A stretch of 64,000 nucleotides of DNA from Colius striatus (taxonomy: Eukaryota; Chordata; Aves; Coliiformes; Coliidae): positions 8,096,001 through 8,160,000 of the forward strand of contig NC_084774.1 of the NCBI RefSeq assembly GCF_028858725.1. The letters are read 5' to 3'. Below are positions 1-12,699 of the stretch, one piece after another. The first letter of the stretch is position 1, and every line of letters begins with the position of its first letter. A model generated the notes under the pieces. It had not been told where the DNA came from and ran no database searches. It was given only the letters and a program-made list of their open reading frames with translations. Made by a program: the position numbers and the translations under genes.

Positions 1-293
1 GTTGTTCAACTGAAAGTACAGCCTAACGTTTTAGTTTAATCTGTTCACAGAGGGTAACTTCATGTGTTTATGTACCCCTGCCCCTCTGTCACTTACATCT
101 CTATAGGGATAAAATGCAGTGCCTAAAAATCGTTGTTCTTAGGATGCTGGTGCTGCCTGGTTCCTTTAAAGCCCCCGTGATGTGAGCTGTTATTTTCCTG
201 TGGAGACAGGACTGTGTGTGTGAATGTTATTGTGTGGCTGGTGAAGGTAAGTTTTAAACTGTCCTCTGAGTTGCCCAACATTTTTGCCTGTAG

Positions 294-3200
294 ACAAAGA
301 GGCCGCGGAGCGTCTTTCGAAGACGGTAGATGAAGCGTGTCTGCTGCTGGCAGAGTACAACGGGCGGCTGGCGGCTGAGCTGGAGGACAGGCGCCAGCTG
401 GCTCGCATGCTCATCGAGTACACCCAGAACCAGAAGGATGTGCTGACGGAGAAGGAGAAGAAGCTAGAAGTGAGTACTGGTTACACTGGGGCCGGAGAGC
501 CCCTTGTCTCAGCAAATGCTCCCGCTTGACTCCTCATCTCTGTGTTTCTCGAGGGAGATGGTTCGTGGCGTTACCCTTACACTGTAGTCAAAGGGGTAAG
601 AAAGCAGTGTCGAGAGCCTGGAGCAGGCAGACTTGTTCAGGTCTTCAGTCTGACGTGTGGACATGGAAGGCTGGAACTCCATACTTGTTTAAGAAAAGCA
701 GGCTCACCTCACAGAGTTTCTTCAGACTTACCCTGTTTTTCATGACATCTGCTTCCAAGAAATCAGCCTCCGTTTGCCATCGTTGTCTGGTTTTGGTTCT
801 GGGGGTTATTTAATTGGTTGTATTTTGTTATATTTTTCCTTCCACTTTCCTTGTCTGCCTTCTTGGCCCCTGTTTGATAAGGAGATGCAGTTTAAGCCAG
901 ATCTTCTGGTACCCAACCTGTAACAGCTGCTCTTAACTACAGTTTCTGTGAGGGAATTAAATTGGGCTGATATGGAAAGATGGTGCCTGGCATTTCCTGC
1001 TATCACTCCCCTGAAGGAGGAGGGCAGTGTTGTAAGATGAGACTGTTCTGGCTGGCCCTGAGCCAGCCTGCACAGAGACAGCAGCCCAAAATGCCCTGTC
1101 TTGGAGGAAATTCTTTCAGCACCACCTCTGGGGAGTAGTGTGGAAGTTTAATTAAGGATGGTGGTTGTGTGTCACTCTGCCATCTGTGAAACGACCCCTG
1201 GGCGGCACTTTAAGGGCTTCCTGGAGCCACAGTGAGCAGCTGCTGCTGGGTGGGACATGAGCTGCTCTGGAGAACAAAGTCTTCTGGAAGGAGACTGTGC
1301 TGTAGCAGTTGCAGCCTGTGTACTGTCATGGCAAACCTCATCCTCTGGCAGCTGGGCAGCCTTGTTCTGAGGTAAAGTGCATTTTAAGTGTTTTCTTTCC
1401 CATGTGTGTTTATACTTGAGTGTCTCAGTGTCTCCTGACTGAACACTTTGCTTTTCTAGAGCAATGTTTTCTTTTCCAAATCAGCCAGACAAGTGCTGAT
1501 TCTGCATTTGGAATTAGGGTGGATAGTTAATGGTTCTGTTAGATTGTTTAGCTTGAGTCTCTTCAAGTGTAGGGTCTGCCTTCTAAGTCAGTCATTAAAA
1601 GGCACTTTCAGACACAGATACAAAAGAGGCCATGAAATCAAATCCTGTTTGGCATCTGATTTATTTGCTGAATACTAGTGGAAGTCTGGGATCAGGTTGG
1701 GTTTTTTCTTGCTAGAAGGACACCTGTCTAGCACAAACAGATGTCTCTCTGTGTGTCTATAGATGAGACACATATTGCTTTGCTTTCCTTAAAAAAAGGC
1801 AAGGAACAATCAGCAAAATGCTGCCCAGCAGTGCTTGAAAAAGCCCAGAACAATCCATAAAGATGAGTCAATTTGAGACTGTGAAATTAAAACATTCATA
1901 ATCACAAATTTCTAGCACACTGGCTGAAATGCTGTGGCAGTTGTGTCAGGTTTGTTTTGCAAAATATCCTTTTGGTAAGGAATGTTACTTGAAAATTGTA
2001 GCTGTGGCAGAGGCAAAAATGTGAAAATGAAGCACTTCAGTGGCTGAGCTACTTCAGTGGGAATAATCCTGCTGACAGCAGCAGGGCAGGTCACTCACCC
2101 ACTGTTAAGGGTAAACATTCTTTAGTATGTTGGGAACAAAAGAATGATCTTATGAAATATATTTAAGATGGCACCTCTGTCATTCAGCCAAAATAAGATG
2201 GCCTTAGCACTGTAGTTGCAGAAAATGCCCCTCTTTAATAGTTACTTAACCACAGTTCATACTCCTGTTGTATCTGAAGTCTTGGTCGGGAGATGTTGCC
2301 TGATTAAAGCATTGCATTGTTCTTGAATTGCAGAGGGTTAATAAAGAGTGGGAGACACTGTTTACAGATATGACAGGATATATCTGCTCATCAGTTTTGT
2401 TTGAGTCTTTGATGTTCTCACAGTACCCCTATTGGTATGCCTGGATTTCTCTTTTTAGTGCTGATAAGCATTTGAATAGAAGGGTCTGAAATTCTTGTAC
2501 CAATTAAGAATGTATTAAAAAACAAAACATTTACTTGGGCCAAAGACTGAAATATGAAAATAACATTAAAAAGTCTCATTTTACATAGCATTTATGCTTT
2601 ACTCTTCCAAGGTATCTCTTCCAGAATCTTTGGTACTGTCGACTGCAAGATTATTTTTTCCCTTATGAATTTTCCTGACTCTCAGAGGTGGCATTTTTGG
2701 ATAGAAGATGGATTGTTTACTTCAGTATCCTCATTTAGCCAAGGCTGCTGGCTGGGGAGAAGGGTTTCTGGTAGTGATATGACTCAGGGGTTTATTTTGA
2801 GATATGGAAATATCTAATTTGAACATCACTCTGGATATTTCTTGCATTTTATTTACTCACAGAGTCTTTCACTGTGATAGCAGTGAGCACAGCTCATCTG
2901 CAGCTTTTGAAAAGCAGCTTTTGCAGCGTAAACAGCTGCAGTTGTTTGTTAATCCTATTAATACTATCTCTTGAGAAACAAAGCAAATGCTCAAAACACA
3001 CATAAACTCAGTGCATTCATGTCTAGCAGGCTAATGCTCAAAGTGCTTTGCAGTGCCAAAACCCTGTGACACAAAGCTGTTGTCATCAGTTGCAGAAAAG
3101 CTGTTTCATTAAAGGACAATATGCTGAGAAGGGTGGCTTTGGACAATGAATTACCCTCTGACACTTCAGGGCTGACACAAACTGGCGTGAAACAATGCAG

Positions 3201-6200
3201 TGCTAAGAAACAGTGGTAGTTGGAAGCGAGAAAGCTGGCACGGTGCCTGAAGGTCATCACTCAGGGACAAACTGCTTTCAAGGTAGCAGCTGAAAAAATT
3301 GGAAGTGTAATAATTAGAATTACTTGGGGGAAGGAGACAAATTGTGATAGTTCGCAGTTTAAACATGCTAAGAAGGTAGAAGTCCTTTAATCCTGGCAAT
3401 CAGCTGCAGAGCAAGATCAGCTGGACCAAAGCTGATGCTAAGCAGCATGTAAGAACTCTTATATTTAAATACTCCTTAGGTGAGCCCACTGAGAGGTATG
3501 GTTATTAAAATTAACTCTATCCCAGCCAAAACCAGGACATTGGAAATAAAATCTATTTTCAGACAAAGATGGGAACAAGACCCAGAATTTCTGTGAGAAT
3601 GGGATAAGGTGTCTCTGTATAGCACATGAATGCTCAACTTCCAGTGACATCTCCCTGCTTTGTGTTATTTCTGGCCTTTGCTGCCCCTGTTACAGTTACT
3701 GACAGGGAGGGCTTTTGTCCTTCAGCACCTGAGTCTGCAGGACTCCAGGGGAAAGATTAAAAGTTGGTGTATTGTTCCTGATTGCAGAGCAGGCGAGTAG
3801 GAAACACCCAGGGAATCAGCTTGTGTAAAACTGAGGTGTGGGGAGGACATTTCCAAGCTGGTTTAGCGGGTGACTGTAAAATTCAGTCAACCAAATAGAC
3901 AGGACTAGGAGAACCAAGTGGCAGTAGTTCCAGAAGATGACAAATTGTGTGGAAGCTTTATGGGTACCTGAAATAACTACTGACAATAGAAAATGTTGAG
4001 TAAGTGGCAGGAGGGTTATTTTAATGCAATGGGGAGAAGAGGAACAAAGAGTCAGATGTGCGTTTCAGCATTTTGGCTCTGATTTGCAGTCAGTGATGCT
4101 GAGTCCTTCCCCATGCCCTCCAAATATCTTCTGTAGCTGTGCTTGTGTGAGCTGATGCAAGGAATGTGCTGTAGTATATATGGTGTGTATGGGGGTTGTG
4201 TGTATACATACAAATATATGTCTGTGCTTCTGTGTGTGTATAAGAATAAAAAACATACTCTATTTAAGATCCAGTTTAGAGGAATTTGCCTCATTGTTGA
4301 CTACACCTGAAAAAAACTGTGACTTGGAATCCTGCTGAGAGCTGTGGGGGTGCTTAGATGCTGGTAGTTTTTAATATTCATGGCTTCACAGCTTTGGTAA
4401 GGTGTTGAAGCTGTGCCCATACGAATTTGCAAACCCTCTTTGATAATGCATCTGTGAAGTACAATCTCATATGAGGTTTTCTGGACTGCCTGGCACCACA
4501 CACTTTCCTGAAATGAGGTTTAGTTCAGTGAGTTAGTACTCAGTGCATTACTGTGTTGCTTCCACTGCTTAGGCTTTATGGCATGTCACTGTTAGCATGG
4601 CTTTGTGGCTGCTGCTGCTTTCCTCTCAGACAAGGGCTCCTGGGTCGTGGTGTATTCATTTCAGTGGTTTAGGCAGGGAACAAGCAATGCAGTTTTAGTT
4701 CTTGCCAGTATTTCACGTGCAGGCTGGTAGCAGGAGAGAGCTATGGGAACTAGTGGCAGGTCTTCTGCTCAACACACTGGGCAGGGCAAGAAGGTCCTGA
4801 GTGGGAGCACCCAGCACAGTATCATGCTCAGGTCTATAAAACCGAGCCGCCGATGGACATGGCAAAAAGTGACTAACAGTGCATCAGAGTTTCCAGCGGT
4901 GCTTTGGGTGTGGGACAGGGTTGAAGGCTGTTTCATAGTGATACACTAAAGCAACACTGTGATTAATCTGGTTCTGGGGAGGGTGTAGGGCTCATGGCAA
5001 CAGCTGTGTTGCTTTGCACAAAGCAGAAGTGTGATTTCTTCATTTCGTAGGTACCTGTGGGCATTGATAGTTACAGTTGTGCTGCAAATCATGCTGAAAG
5101 AGATGAAAGCAAATACAAACCATCCAATATCAATAGAAAGTGTTTGTATGCCTTTCACTGGAGCCAACTAGTATCTAACTACTCTTTGCTTAGCAATCAA
5201 AGGCATTAAGATGCTTGGAGAGGTGAATATGTAGCTGGATGCTTTCAAACGTTGCAGAGGCCAGCGGAGGAGGAGGAGGCGTCTCCAGCAGCTGGACAAA
5301 GGCTCTGCAGTGGCCTCTGTTGCTGAGTGTTCTGTTGGACAACTCAAAGTCCTAAGCAAAACGGAGAGCAAGGAGATAAGTTGTGATTTCAGAGCATGTA
5401 ATTGTGCCTAGAGCAGAAATAGCATCTCTGGTGAAGTGTGATGAATGAAGGAAACCTTGTCAAATCTAAGAGCAAGACTGTGAACAAATTTAAGGTATGA
5501 AAATGAACTGGAGCTCTGTAAGGAAATCTATCATTCAAGCTCGGATTCACAGCCTGCATCTTTCAGATGTGTTGTGAGAAGAGTTCAGGTTTGTTGGTTT
5601 AGTGCTGCTGCAAAATAAGGAGGAGACTGCCTTCAGCACTAGCATTTATTGTCCCTCTGCGTTTGAGGGGGGTTCTGCTGCTCTGAACTTGTGAAATGGA
5701 AGATGTTTCCCTCTCCGTTGTCTGGCTTCTTACAGGGTCAAAATGACCATGTGGCTGTTAAGAACTCCCCAGGGCACTTGCCCTGCTGACTGTACTGCTG
5801 CTTTTCAGTTCTGCCGGGTTCTGGCAAATGTTCTGTGTCTTCCCTGGCACTAAAGCAGCCGCTCCTGCAGGCAGGGGCGCAGGTGCAGGCCATGCCCTGT
5901 GCAGCTGCAGGCGTTTCTCCTCTGCAGCCTTGTGGCTGCCTTCCAAGGGGTGGTTTCAGGCAGCACTGGGCACTGGCCCTGCCAAGGTTGGAGACAAGCA
6001 GGCCTGTGCAGCTGCAGGTCTCTTTCAGAGCAGGATGTGTGTCGTAGTCCAGCAAGCAGCCAGACAAACTATTTCAGAGCACCAATCTCTCGCTTGTGTT
6101 CAGTGGAATTTGCATGGAGATAAGCTATGGATAATTCATGTTTTGCTTCTGGTTCTTTTGTCTTGGGTTTTGTGTGAGTATTTGTCAGCTGCTCTCTTTT

Positions 6201-9200
6201 GACCAAGATTACTTTCCTTTTTAGGACTGTAAGCTTTCTTTACAAGGCCAAATCACGTCAGTTTTGCAGACAGTCTCTTTAGTTCCTTCTATGAGGTTTG
6301 GGTGGTTATAACCGATGGGGGAAAAGCTGTGTCCCTCCCCCACCGACTTAACTGTTAGCACTTCAGCCTGGCACACTGACCACGCAGGGAAGATGGATGT
6401 GTGCTCGCATAGCAGGAAGTAGAGGGTAGAATGGGGTTCTAAAACTGCACTTGCTCAAATGTGACACTTGAGAGATTGTGGAAGGAGGTGGGTTTGAAGC
6501 AGGAGAAAAGTGCTGATACACTTGGCACACTTTATGTTGGAGGAGGAGAATATTGAGCTGCTTTTGAAAAGGCCAGAACAGCCTGGCAGGAGGTGGGGGG
6601 AGTGTACACACAGCATCCAAACTGGGCATCTCTCTGCAGAGTTGTTCTGGAGCATGAAAGGAAAATCAAATGGTGGGCTTTCAAAAAGTTATCTACCACA
6701 TTTTCTATGCTAAAAAATGTGTTGTTCTGTCATCTAGATGTGTACAAATACAGGAAATTCTAATTAATAACAATCCATGCCTTCTCAGGTAACAAAGAAC
6801 AACTTTGAGGGGAGGAAACCCAAAACCAACAAACAATAAAAACACCCTTACTGTTCTAATTTTGATGTGCTGCGTCTGAGTGTTCTGTCAGGGTGTAAGA
6901 TGAGGGCTCATGTGTGCTGCTCTCACTGAGCAGGAACTTGACTCTCCTTGCTTTAGAAAGCTTTTAATTTTTGGTGGTTTTTCTCTCTGCACCCTTCATT
7001 TTGGTCACTTCTCATAAGCACATGTTTTAATGAGCACCTTTCAAAGGTACTTTACGTAGGTTAAGTGACAAGCAGCAGAGGCTAAGGAATACCTAATCAG
7101 CCTGTTACATCAGTGTTGGGTATTCAGTGTTTTTAAGGAGCAGCTTCACATTACCATATACACATCTTGCTGTCAGACCTCTCGCTTCACTGCCTGCTCT
7201 GTTCCAATTTCTGTCCAGCCTCTGGTGCATGTTTTCCCTGACTTCTGTGGTCTTTTGCTGTCATGCATCTGCTCAGGCTACAGCATATCAAACCTGAGCC
7301 TGGCTGCTCTTCCTAGTCACTTCCTAAATCCTCATGAATGCTTAACCAGATGTTTTTTGCTAGATGCAGTTGCTGTGATGACTTACAGCACGTTAGTGCC
7401 TGACCCAGCACAGCAGTGGAAGTGTCCAGTGGCAACTGGAAGCTGAAATAAACCACAGCCGATGTGATTTGGGTGGAGCTGAGTCCTCAGGATGGATTTC
7501 CTGTCACAGTGATCACAGCCAGTTGTGGAATGTTCCAGCGGGGCTTCTCGAAGCGTGAATGAATGAAATGCTTCAGTTGGGTTCTTTCAGTGCTGTTTAA
7601 TTTGATTTTGCATTTGTTTCAAGGACTAAGTATCCAATTTCCTTGGCCTGAGTGGTTGTGGAACACTGCAGACTGAAAGGGAAGGTTGATTAGCAGCACT
7701 GTTTGTGTGGCACAGCGCCAGGTTCCTCTGTACCATCCTGAAACTCCTGCCTACAGCAAAGGTCTCATTATTTTGTCTAAAAAAAGCAAATAGCATGCAA
7801 ATACTATTAATCTCAATGAAAGCCTGGGATGCAGTGAGGCAATTAGCTAGACACAGGGAGTACAAACTAAGGCCTCAGAAAGCAGCAGCTTCCTTTAATG
7901 CACTTCATAGTTCAGGGGTTTTATGGAATAGAGGGACCTTATGTAGAAATCTGCAAGGTGCAGTTTCAAAGCATGTCATGGGCTGCATATAAAACATGGT
8001 TTCCCATCAAACCTGCTTCCAGAGTCGTGTGTTACAGCATGTGGCTGCAGCTTGGTTTGGAAGCGTGTTCCAGAGCAGTACAAACAGGAAACACAAATGC
8101 CTTGTGCTTCGTGCAGGAGGTTACAGTGCTTCTTCCACATTGCAGCAGGACTCCAGAATTCTCTGCTGCTAAGAGCAGAGCCCCAAAGTGCCAAGTTACC
8201 CTATCTGCTCCTGCTCTGTACTCAGGCTTAAGTATCTGGGGGTCTCTTCCTGGCTTTGTCTCCATAATGTGCCTTTCTTGACTTGTTTCTCTGTTTACGT
8301 ATTTCCCAAAGTGGTACCTCTAGGGATGCAGGATGTTTTTTTGTTCTGACCCTGATTCTTTGTCTTCCATTGAAACAAAACACATCCTTGCCATCCTAAA
8401 TCAATGGGTGCAGCTTCTCCTGAGGATTTTGTCGCTGTTCTCTCAGCCTGAGAACCGTGTGCTTTAGTTTATGAAGCTGGCAGAGCTTTGTTTGAACTTG
8501 TTTTGATATATATCTTTTGTACATTAACAGAAGTGTTTGGTTATGAGGGAATGTTAACTCACTGTGCCTCACAAAGGGATTTAATTTTGAAGTAGGCTGT
8601 TAAGGGACATTCTTATTTGGTGCTGGCAGGAAATTTATGGAGCATGTTTCTAAAGCCATTCCAGGCGTAGGGGTGCTCTGAGTTGCTGCAATTCACTGCT
8701 GCTCCCGCTATTCTAATTCAAAGCAATGGAACACAGAGACTGTAAACTCCTTGCTTATAACCCCACAGGAGCTGCTCTGCTTTGATATGTGGAGAAGGTG
8801 AAGAGAATTTCTGTCCCTGAGAAGGTTAGAAAGACTGAATTAAAATTGTAAACTCTTCAGAAAGATGGTTTTTGTTTGATCTTCAAAGATCAACTTCTGT
8901 TCTCTGGTAAACTGTTCTCTTTGCCAAGTAATTAAGAAATGAAAAGTAAGTTAATAATACAGCTGGCTGTATGGCAGCCTGTTCTGTCTATGATTTTTTT
9001 TCTTAAGCTCATTGTTTCCTGCCTTCTGGAGATGCCATGAGAAAGGTGCCATGTGTAGCTGGGTGAAGGCTGGTGCATTCCAAAAGAGGTGATGTGATAG
9101 TGGGCTTTGATTGCTTAAATAACTGTGACTGTCACACAGACATTTAGAATCACAGAACTTTGAAAACTACATAACTATCCATCTTTAATTGAGCTTCTGT

Positions 9201-10369
9201 ATTAGGTGACCATTCTGTGACTTGTATATGTGCTGGTCTGCTCAACATAACGAGGTGCAATCCTTTCTTCAGTCTTCAAGGTCCAAGCTCCTCTCTTCTC
9301 GTTATGAGATGCCAGTCACTGTCATCTGCTGTCTCTTAGACTGTGGAGGTTTCTCAAAGATAACAGCTGTTTTTTACTGGACATTTTAATGCTCAATCCA
9401 GACCTTATTTGTGGAAATACTACCTGCAACTTTCCTCTTCAGGGATCTCTAACTTCCTGCTTTCCTCTCTGAAAATCTTGATGCCTGTATTTCACTCAGT
9501 TTCAGTCCAGCCTGGCTGTGCCTGGCTGTGGTTTGCATTAGTGGTCACAGCAGTCCAGCCTGACTGTGCCTGGCTGTGGTTTGCATTAGTGGTCACAGCA
9601 GTCCAGCCTGGCTGTGCCTGGCTGTGGTTTGCATTAGTGGTCACACACGTGCTTCTGTGGTTGCCACGTGCCAATCTCCTGCAGCAGCTGCAGTGGTTGC
9701 TGACATAAGTTTTCTAATGACTGTTTCACCAGCAATACTCAGTTTTGATTTAATGACTTGGAAGGGAAAATTGGACTATCTAGTTATGTAGAATTTGTCA
9801 GACTTGAAGAAAATGAGTGTTTTAAGGGCAGTGCAGTGGGGGGTACCCAGCCTGCTGAGTGGGCAGCAGGGCCAGCACTCAGCCCTGCGCTGCCAGAGCC
9901 CAGGGAAGGATGCAAGAACAGAGAGGCTCTGTGATGCCACTGCTCACACACTCTGCCAGGCCCCAGTGGGTGCAGACTTGAGGGCATTTTGCAGAGCTTC
10001 TGCTCAATAACACAGGGCAGGATTCATTAGTGGCTTGGGGATGCCAGAGCCTGTGGCCAGACTGTGACTGTGACAGACTGTGCAGCTATGCCAGCTCAGA
10101 GCACCACTGCTGTGCCACCTTCTCTCGGAATCCTCACCTGGAAGATGCTCCTGGCTTGAGTAGAAGCACCATTGTTAACCTGTGCTTAATCTCCCTTCTC
10201 TTGTCTTTTTTTCCCTCAGGAGTATAAACAGAAGCTTGCTCGGGTAACCCAGGTCCGCAAGGAGCTGAAATCCCACATCCAGAGCCTTCCAGACCTGTCA
10301 CTGCTGCCCAATGTCACAGGGGGTCTGGCACCTCTGCCATCTGCAGGTGACCTGTTTTCAACAGACTAG
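294..10369 (+). CDS. RPRD1B: RPRD1B (CREPT), last two coding exons (partial gene)
   Basis: Coding exons are 294-469 and 10220-10369. The first follows a TTTTTGCCTGTAG acceptor and ends before GTGAGT. The second follows a TTTCCCTCAG acceptor and ends at a TAG stop. The first exon opens with two bases of a split Asp codon and ends in phase 0, so the two join in frame. Together they encode about the last 107 residues of a protein that is 326 residues in human. Visible landmarks are the helical stretch DKEAAERLSKTVDEAC, then EYKQKLARVTQVRKEL, and the characteristic C-terminus LPSAGDLFSTD. In the family this part is the C-terminal coiled-coil dimerisation domain; the N-terminal CTD-interacting domain that binds phosphorylated RNA polymerase II tails lies upstream of the window. 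The protein is nuclear and recruits the RPAP2 CTD phosphatase (known of the family). Identification is by recognition of near-complete identity to RPRD1B; the last 20 residues distinguish it from RPRD1A with fair confidence. Confidence 0.96.
470..10219 (+). other. RPRD1B: RPRD1B penultimate-to-last intron (9.75 kb)
   Basis: This long intron is clearly more AT-rich than the rest of the window. It holds no open frame that resembles a known protein. Visible low-complexity content includes a TG/TA-rich stretch at about 4160-4250 and a three-copy 48 bp tandem repeat at 9503-9648. Isolated AATAAA motifs, for example near 2338, lie inside it and are probably not used in full-length transcripts. I see no RNA gene or intact mobile element here. 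Confidence 0.85.
9503..9648. repeat. 48 bp tandem repeat, 3 copies
   Basis: Units begin with CAGTCCAGCCTG at 9503, 9551 and 9599, giving an exact 48 bp period. Each unit contains the duplicated phrase CTGTGCCTGGCTGTGG and ends in GTGGTCACA. Copies differ by only one or two bases, so the array is young or homogenised. Because 48 is a multiple of three, the repeat is open in frames on both strands, which makes a spurious repetitive peptide. It sits about 0.6 kb before the last RPRD1B exon. Confidence 0.9.
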
Positions 10370-12690
10370 AACAAACAGTGTCCCCCAGTTTCCATTGTTA
10401 CCAGCAGAAGTAAGAAGACTCTGGTGTTGACTGGAAATCCAGTCTTCCACGATCTGCAGTAGGAAGGAACTTGCAGACCCAGCTTTCAACCTCTTGGCTG
10501 CTCGTGCTCACCCTCTCTCTGTGTACGCTGGCTCACGTAGAGGGGAGGCAGAGGAGTTTCTGTGAGCTCTGAAGGGAGTGGGGGTAGCCCGTGTAGGCAA
10601 ACTTTTATCATATTTTCCATACTCTTTAGTTGTTGTTTGCTCTTAGCACTTGTTACCCCCACAAAAGTCATGAGAATCATGTACATACAAGCGGGGAAAG
10701 CCTTCAAAGGAAGGCTGACCATATAACATTTTTTCCTCTGTAAAAGTATTGTATCATTTCTGAATAAGTCCTGTGTGTTTTAGTTGGGTTTCTGAACCTC
10801 AACTCTGAGAGCAGTGGAGTGGCTCATGGGCTCAGAGGGATGTGTGTGTGTGTGTGTTTGTGTGTGTGTGCAAGTGCTGGGCCCTGTCAGTGGAAGAGGG
10901 TGGCATCACCTGAGCAGTGGTGCAGAGAAATACTGTTCTGAAGTCAGCAGTTCTTCATACTGTTGTGGGACTGACATGGAGAAAGTTCCCGTTTGGCATG
11001 AACCTAAACTGAAACTCACCACAGGCAATAAAAATGAGCAGCTTTTCTTTGTGAATTAGAGAGCTGCATAATTCACTCTGCTGAGCGATGCAGGACTGGC
11101 TGTTACCCCAGTGAGAGGGGAAGTAAATTCTGTTCTAGCCACCTTGGATTTTATACCACATTTTTCCTCTCCATTGTACAAAACCAGATGGTCACAGGAG
11201 CTTTGGTTTAACTGACAGATTGGAATGGTGTATTGCAGCTGTTGGTGTCCCTGTGGCAGGCTCTGACCTGCTCTCGGGATGGTTACATGGAAAACACAAT
11301 TCTCTAAGTTGTCACCATGGCTTTAGTGACTTTACTCCAGCACAGAAGTTAAATGTGGTATAAATACTGATTTATGGGGACAATAGACCCAAGTGTATGC
11401 ACATGCCCTGTGTGCACACACACCGTGTCCATGCATGTAGCTATGGCAAGGATGTACCTCACTCTGTGCAGAGACTGTTGTGAGTTGATTTTTATCATCT
11501 GGAAAAGTAAAAAAAAATGGGGGGGCAGCAAATTGAAGCTGCTCTGAAATCCATCATGTTGCCAGCTGGGATTTTACCTGCCCTGGGTGTCATCACACTT
11601 TGGGTTGTGTGTTAGGTCTGAGAAGCTGGATTCTGATCACTGAAAACCATTCCAATTTGGATAACAATTGTGTTTCAGTTGAGCACCTCTCACTAGAACA
11701 CAGGGAAAGCAAGTGAAGTTTCTGGAAACCCTTGATCTGGTAATGCAGGCTGGAATGGGTGGAAGTGCCCTGTTGTGCTTCTGCTTCCCTATAGGATTAA
11801 GCTGCTGTTGTCAAAGGCACCAGAGGACACCTACAGAAATGAAAAGCTTGTTCTGCATCCTCCTTGATATATTTTGCAGGCTATTCAGTAGCCTACTCAA
11901 TGCAGCATAGTTTGGTCATTAGGTGGGTAGGAAGTTCATATCCTTTTCTTAACAGTGCTTCCTTTTGTTAAAACTCCTCCTGCCCTCAGTGCCCAGCCAG
12001 GAAATGCATTTCTGTCCAGTTTACAGGAAACTTTCCAGCAGCAGAACTGTTCGTTCCAGGAGCTGCTGTGATTGTACGTCCTCTCTGTTCCCAGTGTGGT
12101 TTACACAAAGCACTGTACATTTGCTCTGCTTTTGCCAAAAATGAAAGCCCAGCCACCACTCCCCTGCATCTCACCCCCCAAACCAGAAGCCTCGCTTCTG
12201 TCCCAACCCAGCTCATGGAGGTACCAGGAGGCTGTTCTAACCCACGATTGTTTTGACCATGGATTGATTGTGTATCTGTTCTAGGACAAAAGAGCTGTCA
12301 GGAAAACCAGTCCTGTAGACAAACATGGAGTCACCTCACGCTGCTCTGGGCAGCTCTGGGAGGGAGCTGTGTGTCTTTTTTTAATGGCAACGTTTTGGTT
12401 TTTCTTTTCCAAATACATGTGTGTGGTTTATTTTTGCTTAATTTAAATGAAGTCTTGTGGTTCTTAATTTTATTTGTTTTCCCTTTGGGCATCTGGGGAA
12501 GGGGGTGACCTTCTCTCAAGGTTGAACAGATTTCTCCAAGGTGTGTGTCTCCTTTTTGAACAGCAGCTTAAATGTGTATATGCATTGATTTAGGAGTTGC
12601 TCTAGGCGTATAGGCTGCCGTTTGTGGCAGCAGTATATTCTGAAATGTCTCATAGATCTCTATTTTTGAATAAAGCGGGTGTCGTTCACT
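10370..12690 (+). other. RPRD1B: RPRD1B 3' untranslated region with at least two poly(A) signals
   Basis: Non-coding sequence follows the TAG stop. AATAAA motifs occur at 11027-11032 and 12669-12674. The distal one is followed by a GT-rich stretch, as expected for a cleavage site, and is taken as the main end, giving a UTR of about 2.3 kb. The proximal one would give about 0.7 kb. A (TG)n microsatellite lies between the stop codon and the proximal signal. The end position is inferred from motifs only. Confidence 0.55.
10840..10872. repeat. (TG)n microsatellite in RPRD1B 3'UTR
   Basis: A run of alternating TG dinucleotides about 33 bp long, interrupted once by TTTG, inside the presumed 3'UTR. 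Runs of this type are often length-polymorphic. Confidence 0.9.
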
Positions 12691-12699
12691 AGCAGTGGT

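Noticed and set aside
9143-9240. Possible antisense CR1 end (TTTAGAATCACAGAA)
   Set aside because: Only a short phrase resembles the CR1 terminal octamers, and the following bases do not match the family. Too weak to annotate.
9409-9708. Open frames on both strands with a repeated VQPGCAWLWFALVVTA-like peptide
   Set aside because: The peptide repeat is the 48 bp intronic tandem repeat translated; it has no gene context.
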